Position numbers and translations under genes: made by a program
Notes under the pieces: model-generated
Seen by the model: only the letters and a program-made list of their open reading frames with translations
Told to the model about the DNA's origin: nothing
The model's database searches: none
Shown here: positions 6,588 to 13,635 of the stretch, piece by piece
How positions within the stretch are numbered: position 1 is the stretch's first letter
How the letters are laid out: every line of letters begins with the position of its first letter
Assembly: GCA_905233405.1 (NCBI GenBank)
Contig: CAJOEG010000004.1
Span: 1-18,619 of the forward strand
Length of the DNA: 18,619 bases
Direction: 5' to 3'
From: an uncultured Bacteroidales bacterium
GTDB taxonomy: Bacteria > Bacteroidota > Bacteroidia > Bacteroidales > ML635J-15

Positions 6588-6617
6588 TTGTTATTTCCGA
6601 TAGATTGTTTATCTTTG
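6588..6617 (+). promoter_or_regulatory. Bacteroidota-type promoter of the repeat-protein gene
   Basis: TTG (6588-6590), a 19-base spacer and TATCTTTG (6610-6617) give a good fit to the -33/-7 consensus. It begins six bases after the nucleotidyltransferase stop, so the repeat protein, and possibly queG behind it, has its own promoter. It shows that a TTG at 6588 is promoter sequence, not a start codon. Confidence 0.65.
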
Positions 6618-6635
6618 CGTTGTAAAATTATTTTA

Positions 6636-7733
6636 ATGAGGTTAATAGTCGGACATATTCTCTTGGTTGTCATTCTTTTAGGATGCAATTCGGCTTTTGC
6701 ACAGGGAATTTCTTTCTACAACGACTACCTCGGCAATATCTGGGTCTTTGATAACGGAAATACTAAGCAGATTGACCATCTTCCGCCAAAATCGTATGGA
6801 GTAGGGAATTCTTCATTTGTGTACGAGGATAACTCTGGAGGACTGAAAATATACCATAATCATTTCCTTCATAATGCCAGCAGTTTTGTATCTGACTATG
6901 TCGTAACCGACAACCTTATTTCGTTCAGTATGAACACACAACTTAAGGTTTTCGATGATGGTAATCTTCAAACACTTTGTGCAAGTGTGGCAAAGTATTG
7001 GGCGAGCGATGATGTAGTGGTTTGGTACGACGATATGCAGCATTTGCTTATGGGTTATTGGAACGGCAATAAGTACACTTTGGACGATGTTCTTTCGTCG
7101 GGCAGTCCCTCAGATGTGTATATCGGTGAAAATATCGCTGCGTTCATTGATGTCAATGGCAACTTGAATGCTTTCTATCTTGGTGAGATAGAGCAGATTA
7201 TATACGGCAAGAATCTCGGTGCTGTAGCGATGGGCAGGGATGTCATTGCATACGTTGATGCAAGTACAGGCAGTTTCCATTCCTTCTATAGGAATGAATT
7301 TGTTGACCTTGAGGACTTTGTGCCGACATCGTTTAGGTGTGGCGACAGGATGATTGCATACGTTGACGCTTCTTCGTACCTGAAAGTCTTTGAGGATTTC
7401 CAGACGCGTACAATTTCATTTGACGAGCCTGATTTTTATGAAATAGCCGATGAAATTATGGTTTTCGGCGTGCAGAACTACTTTAAGGCATACGTTAACG
7501 GCAAGGTATTTACTCTCGAAAGTTACATTCCCGAAAAATATTTCATAAACAATAGATCCGTGGCATATCTTGACCAGATGGGCAACCTGAAATATTTTGA
7601 CGGGACAAAGACAGAAACCATTTCATACGAAAAAGTCACCGATTTTGAACTTACTGGTGATGCTGTCAGATATGCTTTCGGTGTGAAATCGGAGAGCGTT
7701 TACTACGAAGGCAAAACCTACAAAAACGACTAA
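6636..7733 (+). CDS. Secreted protein of about ten short repeats, family not recognised
   Basis: A 365-residue exported protein. Residues 1-23 are a signal peptide (MRLIVGHILLVVILLGCNSAFAQ). Cleavage after SAFAQ by signal peptidase I fits. An LLGC sequence could alternatively be a weak lipobox. The rest is roughly ten tandem ~30-35-residue units of the pattern [YF]-x-D-x-x-[GN]-x-[LF]-x-[VA]-[FY]-x-x-G. Examples are YNDYLGNIWVFDNG, FIDVNGNLNAFYLGE, YVDASTGSFHSFYRNE, YVDASSYLKVFEDF and YLDQMGNLKYFDGT. The pattern suggests a beta-propeller or beta-solenoid. No enzyme motif, membrane anchor or T9SS C-terminal domain is seen. The start at 6636 follows the promoter at 6588-6617. queG begins one base after its stop, so the two are probably co-transcribed, though no functional link is evident. 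Confidence 0.8.
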   Translation: MRLIVGHILLVVILLGCNSAFAQGISFYNDYLGNIWVFDNGNTKQIDHLPPKSYGVGNSSFVYEDNSGGLKIYHNHFLHNASSFVSDYVVTDNLISFSMNTQLKVFDDGNLQTLCASVAKYWASDDVVVWYDDMQHLLMGYWNGNKYTLDDVLSSGSPSDVYIGENIAAFIDVNGNLNAFYLGEIEQIIYGKNLGAVAMGRDVIAYVDASTGSFHSFYRNEFVDLEDFVPTSFRCGDRMIAYVDASSYLKVFEDFQTRTISFDEPDFYEIADEIMVFGVQNYFKAYVNGKVFTLESYIPEKYFINNRSVAYLDQMGNLKYFDGTKTETISYEKVTDFELTGDAVRYAFGVKSESVYYEGKTYKND

Positions 7734-7734
7734 T

Positions 7735-8628
7735 ATGTTTGTCGATTCGCAGACGATTAAGGGAATCGCGCTTCGCGTTGGATTTGACGACTGCGGGATA
7801 AGCGATGCGTTGGTGGACGATGGCAACGTTTCGGCATTGGAATCGTGGATTGCTAAGGAGTACAATGCAGAAATGTCGTATATGGAGCGCAACATCGATG
7901 TGCGTAGCGACTTGCGTATGCTTGTCGATGGGGCAAAATCGGTAATATCGGTGCTTTATTCCTACAATACTGACGAACAACCCGACCGCACCGACTTTCG
8001 CATAGCAAAATATGCTCTTGGCCGCGACTACCATTTTGTGGTAAAGGAAAAACTGAACGCAATGCTTGCCGAAATCAAGGATATTTGTCCCGATGCAGAT
8101 GGACGAGCATTTGTCGATTCTGCACCGTTGTTCGAAAGGTATTTTGCGCACAAGTCAGGACTAGGATTTATTGGCAGAAACAGATGCCTGATAAGTCCGA
8201 AACTAGGTTCGTTTGTCTTTATCGGCGAACTTGTCGTCAATTTCGAAAGCGACTACGATATGCCGCTCGACCAGACTTGTCTTGGCTGTAATGCCTGCAT
8301 AAAGTCTTGCCCTACAAAAGCATTGACTTTCGATGGCATAAATTCCGCAAAGTGCATTTCGTACCAGACTATAGAGAAAAAGGATGGCATTGACGATGAC
8401 GTAAAGTCTTTGATAGGCAATCGGATATATGGTTGCGATACTTGTCAAGATTGCTGTCCGCACAATTTTTCTGCACCAAAGAAAAATGGCATCATTCTAC
8501 CCGAGATAAAATCATTTTCGCCCGAAGAACTGGAAAATATGAGCAACCATCACTTCCAGAAAAAGTTTGCCGACACAGCACTGCTTAGGGCTGGCAGAAA
8601 GAAAATTGTGGGGAATTGGCACTTATAA
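7735..8628 (+). CDS. queG: Epoxyqueuosine reductase QueG
   Basis: QueG reduces epoxyqueuosine to queuosine in the wobble position of tRNAs. It is a cobalamin- and [4Fe-4S]-dependent cytoplasmic enzyme. The 297-residue protein shows FVDSAPLFERYFAHKSGLGFIGRN with the proposed proton-donating Asp128. A ferredoxin-like pair of clusters follows: CLGCNACIKSCPTKA (Cys182, 185, 188, 192), CISY (Cys207) and GCDTCQDCCPHN (Cys234, 237, 241). The full set of eight cluster ligands is present. The protein lacks the C-terminal HEAT-like extension found in longer family members such as the E. coli enzyme, and the short form is common. The ATG lies one base after the preceding stop. A strong palindrome follows the gene. 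Confidence 0.95.
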   Translation: MFVDSQTIKGIALRVGFDDCGISDALVDDGNVSALESWIAKEYNAEMSYMERNIDVRSDLRMLVDGAKSVISVLYSYNTDEQPDRTDFRIAKYALGRDYHFVVKEKLNAMLAEIKDICPDADGRAFVDSAPLFERYFAHKSGLGFIGRNRCLISPKLGSFVFIGELVVNFESDYDMPLDQTCLGCNACIKSCPTKALTFDGINSAKCISYQTIEKKDGIDDDVKSLIGNRIYGCDTCQDCCPHNFSAPKKNGIILPEIKSFSPEELENMSNHHFQKKFADTALLRAGRKKIVGNWHL

Positions 8629-8636
8629 ATAATGTA

Positions 8637-8658
8637 AAGACGCAAAATTTTGCGTCTT
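8637..8658. terminator. 22-base perfect palindrome after queG, possible terminator
   Basis: A perfect palindrome starting AAGACGCAAAA and mirrored to 8658 begins eight bases after the queG stop. It shares the core CGCAAAATTTTGCG with the palindrome at 4369-4388. As RNA it folds to a ~9-bp stem with an AATT loop. Being symmetrical it could act on either strand. Only a weak T-run follows, so it may be a dispersed repeat that also works as a terminator. Confidence 0.5.
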
Positions 8659-8691
8659 ATACATAAAGGCCTAAAAGTCGAACAGTCTAAA

Positions 8692-8760
8692 AGGCTAACA
8701 GCCAAAGTCGTAATAACGTTCAATACGTTATGGCTTCAAGCCTGTTAGCCTGCAAGCCCA
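8692..8760. repeat. REP-like intergenic hairpin element, copy 1
   Basis: AGGCTAACAG (8692-8701) pairs with CTGTTAGCCT (8742-8751). Inside, ATAACGT (8713-8719) pairs with ACGTTAT (8725-8731) around a 5-base loop. The right arm plus flank, CTGTTAGCCTGCAAGCCCA (8742-8760), is identical to 17092-17110. The rest of the 8629-8895 spacer holds the palindrome at 8637, a twice-repeated TTAAACATTGAA (8792-8803, 8832-8843) and a small GGGC-GTA-GCCC hairpin (8806-8816). No gene is seen in it. Confidence 0.65.
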
Positions 8761-8866
8761 AAACTCATAAACGGCGAAGCCCTCAACGAAGTTAAACATT
8801 GAAACGGGCGTAGCCCATCAAACTTTGAACATTAAACATTGAACCCAGAAAATCATAAACTTTTCT

Positions 8867-8874
8867 TACCTTTG
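8867..8874 (+). promoter_or_regulatory. Candidate -7 box of the CBS-protein gene
   Basis: TACCTTTG followed by CC is a very good TAnnTTTG match. The nearest upstream TTG (8839-8841) is 25 bases away, too far for a normal -33 box. If real, transcription begins near 8880, so the translation start must be downstream, favouring TTG 8896 over TTG 8839. Confidence 0.5.
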
Positions 8875-8895
8875 CCATCCAAAAAATTATTCAAA

Positions 8896-9558
8896 TTGAC
8901 TGCTGAAGATATTATCGACTCATCAATCCCAAGCGTTACCACCGAATACTCCTGTTCGCGTGCCTTGTCGCTTATGGACACCTTCAAGATGTCGCACCTG
9001 CCTGTCATCGAAAACAATATATATATAGGTATAATTTCCGAGGACGAAATATACGACCGTGGAATGTTCGACGAGCCTATAAAGAATTTAGGGATGCTGA
9101 AGTCGCCTTACGTAGGTGCTTCGCAGCACGTTTTTGATGTGCTGTCTGTTGCTTCCCACTTTTCGCTGCCCATAGTGCCCGTAATTAATTCTGAACGTAA
9201 ATATCTGGGGAGCATAACATCTGCAAATCTTCTGGAAGCATTGGCAAAAATTACCAATGTCAATGCCAAGGGTGCTGTGCTTGTACTTGAAATGGGCATT
9301 CACGACTATTCAATGTCAGAAATTGCACGGATTGTGGAATCGGAAAACGCAAAGATAATTTCGTCGTATGTTACAGAATACGAAGATTCTACAAGGATGG
9401 ATGTCACGCTTGTGGTGAACAGGACGGAAATATCGCCGGTGATAAAGTCGCTCGAACGCTACGGCTACAAGGTAAACGCCTTCTTTTCGGGAAGCAATAT
9501 GATTGACGATTTTTACCGCGACAGGTACGAGTTACTGATGAATTATATGAAGATATGA
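8896..9558 (+). CDS. Tandem CBS-domain protein with ACT-like C-terminus
   Basis: A ~220-residue cytoplasmic protein. Two CBS motifs are visible: AEDIIDSSIPSVTTEYSCSR...MSHLPVIENNIYIGIISEDEIYD (~1-58) and a second one ending SLPIVPVINSERKYLGSITSANLLEAL (~70-125). A ~75-residue ACT-like part follows (GAVLVLEMGIHDYSMSEIARIVES...MDVTLVVNRTEISPVIKSLERYGYKV). CBS pairs usually sense adenine nucleotides, but the ligand here is unknown. No ATG precedes the first CBS domain. TTG 8896 is chosen because it starts at the conserved domain and lies after the promoter-like box. TTG 8839 would add 19 residues. The stop overlaps the next start by four bases (ATGA), so translation of the Omp85-like gene is probably coupled. 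Confidence 0.85.
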   Translation: MTAEDIIDSSIPSVTTEYSCSRALSLMDTFKMSHLPVIENNIYIGIISEDEIYDRGMFDEPIKNLGMLKSPYVGASQHVFDVLSVASHFSLPIVPVINSERKYLGSITSANLLEALAKITNVNAKGAVLVLEMGIHDYSMSEIARIVESENAKIISSYVTEYEDSTRMDVTLVVNRTEISPVIKSLERYGYKVNAFFSGSNMIDDFYRDRYELLMNYMKI

Positions 9559-10943
9559 GGAAATTCCTTCTCGTGCTGTTACAAATGCTTTGTCTTTCGG
9601 GACTTATGGCGCAGGAACGCTACTTCCGCGTGGCAGACATTTCGATTTCGGGCAACGAGAAGACTAAACCGCAGACAATTCTTCGTGAGTTCCGCTATTC
9701 GGTAGGCGACAGCATCCCAGAGGCAATTCTCGACAAGGAAATACAAAACTTTACCGACAATCTGCGCAGACTTATGCTGTTCAACAATGTGGAAGTGTCG
9801 TGTACGGACGCAGATAGCACTGGCGCTGTTGCCATTGGCGTAAATGTTACCGAACGGTGGTACTACTGGGTCTATCCTATTTTGGAAATTGCCGACCGCA
9901 ACCTGACATCGTATTTCTACTACAAGGATTTTAAGAAGATAAACTATGGCGTGGCTTTCGACTGGCTCAATTTCCGCGGTCGCAACGAGATGCTAAACTT
10001 CAAGGTACGACTGGGCTACAAGGAACATTATGCAGTTTCGTACCAGAAGCCAAATATGGGCAAAAACAAACGTAGCGGAATATGGGTAAGGACTGAATAT
10101 TTCAGACAAAAAAAGGAGATTGCTTCGGTGTCGGAATGCAAACCCGTGTATGCCGAAAACGAAAATAAATACATACGCAGGATGTTTGATGCCGGAGCGG
10201 GCTATGTGTTCCGACCAGATATGAACTACGAGTTTTCGTTGTCGCTGACCTATCAGCATATCCGCAGCAACGATTCCTTGCTTCTATCGTCGGTATTGCC
10301 GGTGCAGAATTTCCTTGTGCCTGCACTAACTTTCGACTACGACAATCGCGACAGCAAGGTTTCTCCAACCACTGGTTTGCACGCAGAACTCGATGCAAAA
10401 GTATTTACTGAACTGGCATCCAAGACCTTTGCCTTTGCAAGTCTCGGTTTTGAGTACAACACCCCAATATGTTGCGACCGGCTCTTTTACCATGGTGCGC
10501 TGAAGCACAGCCAATTATTTGGCTCATACGACGGCATTCCCACAAACAAGCAAATTGAGCTGTGCCGCGATAACCTTATACGCGGATTCGACTACTATTA
10601 TATTATAGGTAGAAATTTTTCCTCTTTCCAGAATACTTTCAGCGTGAAGATACTGAAAAGACGTGACTTCATGTTGCCAAAGTGGATTCCGTCGAAGTTC
10701 AGGAATCCATATATTCAGATATATGTCGATATGTTTGCCGATTTGGCATATTGTAGTAATTTTGCGCCTGATTTTGAAGCGGAAAACCCATTGGCAAACA
10801 AACTGATATATTCGGCGGGTGCAGGGTTAAGTTTCGAGACCTACTACGACCGTGTGCTGAAAGTATATGCGGCGTACAATGGCAACTTTAATTTTTTCGG
10901 TGTTTTTGTTGACTATAGGACACCTATTTATAAGAAATTTTAA
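9555..10943 (+). CDS. Small Omp85/BamA-like outer-membrane protein with one POTRA domain
   Basis: A 462-residue outer-membrane protein. The signal peptide is MRKFLLVLLQMLCLSGLMAQ. One POTRA-like domain (~22-95) has the hallmark FRVADISISGNEKTKPQTILREF and LRRLMLFNNVEVS strands. A barrel of ~360 residues follows. IRGF at 342-345 (NLIRGFDYYY) matches the VRGF/Y loop-6 motif of Omp85 proteins, and the chain ends in Phe, as barrels inserted by BAM usually do. It is much smaller than BamA, with one POTRA instead of five. The role could be TamA-like assembly, lipid or protein transport, and cannot be settled from sequence. It starts inside the CBS gene's stop and precedes nadK by 14 bases. Confidence 0.85.
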   Translation: MRKFLLVLLQMLCLSGLMAQERYFRVADISISGNEKTKPQTILREFRYSVGDSIPEAILDKEIQNFTDNLRRLMLFNNVEVSCTDADSTGAVAIGVNVTERWYYWVYPILEIADRNLTSYFYYKDFKKINYGVAFDWLNFRGRNEMLNFKVRLGYKEHYAVSYQKPNMGKNKRSGIWVRTEYFRQKKEIASVSECKPVYAENENKYIRRMFDAGAGYVFRPDMNYEFSLSLTYQHIRSNDSLLLSSVLPVQNFLVPALTFDYDNRDSKVSPTTGLHAELDAKVFTELASKTFAFASLGFEYNTPICCDRLFYHGALKHSQLFGSYDGIPTNKQIELCRDNLIRGFDYYYIIGRNFSSFQNTFSVKILKRRDFMLPKWIPSKFRNPYIQIYVDMFADLAYCSNFAPDFEAENPLANKLIYSAGAGLSFETYYDRVLKVYAAYNGNFNFFGVFVDYRTPIYKKF

Positions 10944-10957
10944 GACAATTGGGAAAT

Positions 10958-11839
10958 ATGAACATAGCAATTCACGGACGGAACTTCGGAAGCAATTTCA
11001 GCGGAATGCTGATGCAGTTGTTTGAGATGTTGAAGGAATACGGTATGAACTTGTATGTCAACGAGAAGTTCTACAACTTTATGGTTGAGAAGACCTTGTT
11101 CCGTCCCGAAGTGAAAGGCTTGTATTCCGACAAGTTGCCCGATGATGTCAAGTTTGACTTTATGCTTAGCATTGGCGGCGACGGCACTTTCCTCGAATCG
11201 GCAACTTTTGTTGGTGCGTCGGGAATACCTATGCTCGGCATAAATACCGGTCGGCTAGGCTTTCTTTCGTATGTCAATTCGCAGAATATCCGTAAGGCTA
11301 TCGAACAACTTGTAAACAAGGAATATACGATTGAAAAACGTATGTTGCTCGAGGTGTCTGCCGAGACGCCGTTCTATGGTGACATAAACTTCTGCCTCAA
11401 CGACTTTTCTATCCTCAAGAAGTCGCGGTTGAGTATGATTAAAATCAAGGTGTCGGCAGATGACAACTATATCAACACCTATTGGTCTGATGGACTGATA
11501 GTTTCGACTCCTACAGGTTCCACGGCATATTCCCTAAGTTGTGGAGGCCCGATTGTCACATCGCAGTCGAATGTTATGCTTATTACACCGATTGCTAACC
11601 ATAATCTAACAGTTCGTCCTTTAGTGATTTCTGCCGATTCTGAAATAAAAATTTCAGTCGATTCAAACGAGGGAACTGTCTTAGCATCACTGGATTACAA
11701 GTCATATCCGATACGTAACCTGAAACAAATTTCAATTCGCAAGGCAAATTTTTACATAAATTTTGTGAATTTATTTAAAAATACATATTTTTGCACCCTA
11801 CGAGAAAAACTCATGTGGGGAGTTGATTTAAGGAACTAA
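10958..11839 (+). CDS. nadK: NAD kinase
   Basis: NadK phosphorylates NAD to NADP in the cytoplasm using ATP. The 293-residue protein has the GGDGT motif (73-77), GINTGRLGFLS (94-104) and the conserved SDGLIVSTPTGSTAYSLSCGGPIV (177-200). TPIANHNLTVRPLVI and the C-terminus TLREKLMWGVDLRN are typical of Bacteroidota members. The usual NE motif appears as Asn148-Asp149 (LNDFSI), a conservative change. ATG 10958 is chosen over TTG 10949, which lies nine bases upstream. The 3' end of the gene contains a promoter for the following gene at 11762-11793. Confidence 0.96.
   Translation: MNIAIHGRNFGSNFSGMLMQLFEMLKEYGMNLYVNEKFYNFMVEKTLFRPEVKGLYSDKLPDDVKFDFMLSIGGDGTFLESATFVGASGIPMLGINTGRLGFLSYVNSQNIRKAIEQLVNKEYTIEKRMLLEVSAETPFYGDINFCLNDFSILKKSRLSMIKIKVSADDNYINTYWSDGLIVSTPTGSTAYSLSCGGPIVTSQSNVMLITPIANHNLTVRPLVISADSEIKISVDSNEGTVLASLDYKSYPIRNLKQISIRKANFYINFVNLFKNTYFCTLREKLMWGVDLRN
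11762..11793 (+). promoter_or_regulatory. Promoter inside the end of nadK, reading into the first DUF6089 gene
   Basis: TTTG (11762-11765), a 20-base A/T-rich spacer and TATTTTTG (11786-11793) followed by CACCC fit the -33/-7 consensus almost exactly. Transcription would begin near 11800, giving a leader of about 90 bases before the ATG at 11889. The DUF6089-uppS-bamA block can then be expressed apart from nadK. Confidence 0.6.
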
Positions 11840-11888
11840 CCGCGTGTATATTGTTGAATATTAGAAAGTTATAATTGTTAATAAAAAG

Positions 11889-12812
11889 ATGAAAAGATTT
11901 TCAATCTTGCTGATTTTTCTGACGTTTGCGACGATTTCGCTCGTTGCGCAGACGGGAGATTGGAGAAGATATAGGCACGAATTCGTTTTTGGAGCAGGCA
12001 CTGCTGCATTTATGGGCGACCTTGGTGGAGGTAAAGGTGTCGGTTCTCATTTCGTAAAGGACTTTGATATTCAGGCAAACCGTTGGGCATTTATGGCTGG
12101 TTATGGCTATAAACTTAGCGATAGGTTTGCTTTGCGTACTGGTATTTACTATGGTCGTGTTTACGGAAGTGACGAATACACTCCAGAATATGCACGTAAC
12201 GGACGTAACCTCAGTTTCCGTTCTCCTATCATCGAATTGAGCGAAGTTGTTGAGTTCTCTATTCTGCGTGAAAGATTTGGACATAGGTACAATATAAAGA
12301 AAGCAAAAGGTAGAAGACCAATGCCGAACTTGTACATTTTTGCAGGTATTGGCGGTTTCTATTTCAATCCTAGAGCACAATATTTGCCGACCGATGCAAA
12401 TGGTAATCCAGACGAATCAAATCCAGATTATGGCAAATGGTACTCGTTGCAACCACTCGGAACCGAAGGACAGGGCGTTATTTCTACCCGTCCAAAGTAC
12501 AGCAGAATACAGATGTCTATTCCATTTGGTGTAGGTCTTAACTGTATGTTGACTAAAAGTTGGGGTATTGGTTTCGACTTCGGTTTCCGCTACACACTTA
12601 CCGATTATATTGACGATGTAAGCAGCACATACGTAGATCCAGACTTATTTGATGATCCTATTGCAAGTTATTTCAGCAATCCTGATAGTAAGTATAGAGT
12701 TGGTGCTGGCGACCAGCGTGGCGACAGCAATTGGAACGATGCTTATATGTTCCTTACCATAAAGGCAACCTACAAGATTAATTCTGTTCATCGAGGCAGA
12801 TCGAAATTTTAA
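11889..12812 (+). CDS. DUF6089 outer-membrane protein, PorG-like paralogue 1
   Basis: A 307-residue exported protein with a clear signal peptide (MKRFSILLIFLTFATISLVAQ). It is followed by a barrel-like chain of alternating aromatic/hydrophobic strands. DUF6089 hallmarks are HEFVFGAGTAAFMGDLGG, a middle NLSFRSPIIELSEVVEFSILRE and NLYIFAGIGGFYFNPRAQY. A further strand region, IPFGVGLNCMLTKSWGIGFDFGFRYTLTDYIDDVSSTY, comes near the end. In P. gingivalis the family member PorG is part of the type IX secretion machinery, but DUF6089 proteins also occur in relatives without that system. It lacks the terminal Phe-after-strand seen in classic porins only in detail, since it ends SKF. It has its own upstream promoter. 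Confidence 0.78.
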   Translation: MKRFSILLIFLTFATISLVAQTGDWRRYRHEFVFGAGTAAFMGDLGGGKGVGSHFVKDFDIQANRWAFMAGYGYKLSDRFALRTGIYYGRVYGSDEYTPEYARNGRNLSFRSPIIELSEVVEFSILRERFGHRYNIKKAKGRRPMPNLYIFAGIGGFYFNPRAQYLPTDANGNPDESNPDYGKWYSLQPLGTEGQGVISTRPKYSRIQMSIPFGVGLNCMLTKSWGIGFDFGFRYTLTDYIDDVSSTYVDPDLFDDPIASYFSNPDSKYRVGAGDQRGDSNWNDAYMFLTIKATYKINSVHRGRSKF

Positions 12813-12856
12813 GATAATTTTAAAAATAATTCTGATGGTTCTGCGTTATATCCAAT

Positions 12857-13633
12857 ATGGATAGGAAGAATATTAGAGCATATAAACTTATAAAACAAAT
12901 GACGGTAACAACGTTACTGTCGTTTGTTTTTTTGTTTGGATCCCTGTCAGTCAAGGCACAATATGGGCTAGAAATCGGGATTAATGCTGGTGTGTCGTAC
13001 TATATGGGCGACATAAACTATGCCCGTCCGTTCTACCATCCACGACATAATGTAGGTGCTACGATGAAGTTCCATTTCGGCGACAGGATAGACTTGAGAC
13101 TTGGATATTTCAACTCTAGGCTTGTGGGCAACGATGCCGATTTCAACAATGTGTTCCAGCAGGTCAGGAACAAGTCCTTTGCTGTTACTCTGGATGAAAT
13201 TTCTGCAATGGCTGAAATTAATTTCCTTCCATATCTCTATGGCGATGTAGCCCGCAATAGTTTTACCCCATACGCGCAGGTGGGAATTGCAGGAACGTTC
13301 ATAGGCAGAACCGCCAACGACGAGGATTTCTTCACGATGGCAATCCCTTTCGGATTCGGATTCAAGAAGAACATTTTGCCTCGGCTTGTGCTTAGCATCG
13401 AATGGTCGTTCCGCTGGACCTTCTCCGATATGATTGACGGCATTACAAACGAAAGCATCAAGACGGACTACGAGATTGCATACGGCAAACCGCTTACAGA
13501 GGACATAAATATGAAACAACTCGGCTTCCGCTATACAAACGACTGGTATTCGGTGGCTTTGGTTGGTATATCATACACATTTAAGATTGGTGGACTTGGT
13601 TGTCCTGCTTATTATAAAAAACATCAGAAGTAG
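12857..13633 (+). CDS. DUF6089 outer-membrane protein, likely PorG orthologue
   Basis: A 258-residue DUF6089 protein. The N-terminus MDRKNIRAYKLIKQMTVTTLLSFVFLFGSLSVKAQ is a long-n-region signal peptide, and an internal ATG at 12899 would still leave a signal peptide. Family segments are GINAGVSYYMGDINYARPFYHPR, RNKSFAVTLDEISAMAEINFLPY, FTPYAQVGIAGTFI and IPFGFGFKKNILPRLVLSIEWSFRWTFSDMIDGI. In P. gingivalis porG sits directly before uppS and bamA, the same position as here (two-base gap to uppS). Synteny therefore makes this copy the better orthologue. Whether a type IX system exists cannot be seen in this window. The strand sequence aligns with the preceding gene's, so the two look like diverged tandem duplicates. 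Confidence 0.8.
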   Translation: MDRKNIRAYKLIKQMTVTTLLSFVFLFGSLSVKAQYGLEIGINAGVSYYMGDINYARPFYHPRHNVGATMKFHFGDRIDLRLGYFNSRLVGNDADFNNVFQQVRNKSFAVTLDEISAMAEINFLPYLYGDVARNSFTPYAQVGIAGTFIGRTANDEDFFTMAIPFGFGFKKNILPRLVLSIEWSFRWTFSDMIDGITNESIKTDYEIAYGKPLTEDINMKQLGFRYTNDWYSVALVGISYTFKIGGLGCPAYYKKHQK

Positions 13634-13635
13634 AA

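Noticed and set aside
12968..13519. 183-codon minus-strand open frame over the second DUF6089 gene
   Set aside because: It is a shadow frame with no family features. The plus-strand protein has a signal peptide and clear DUF6089 segments.
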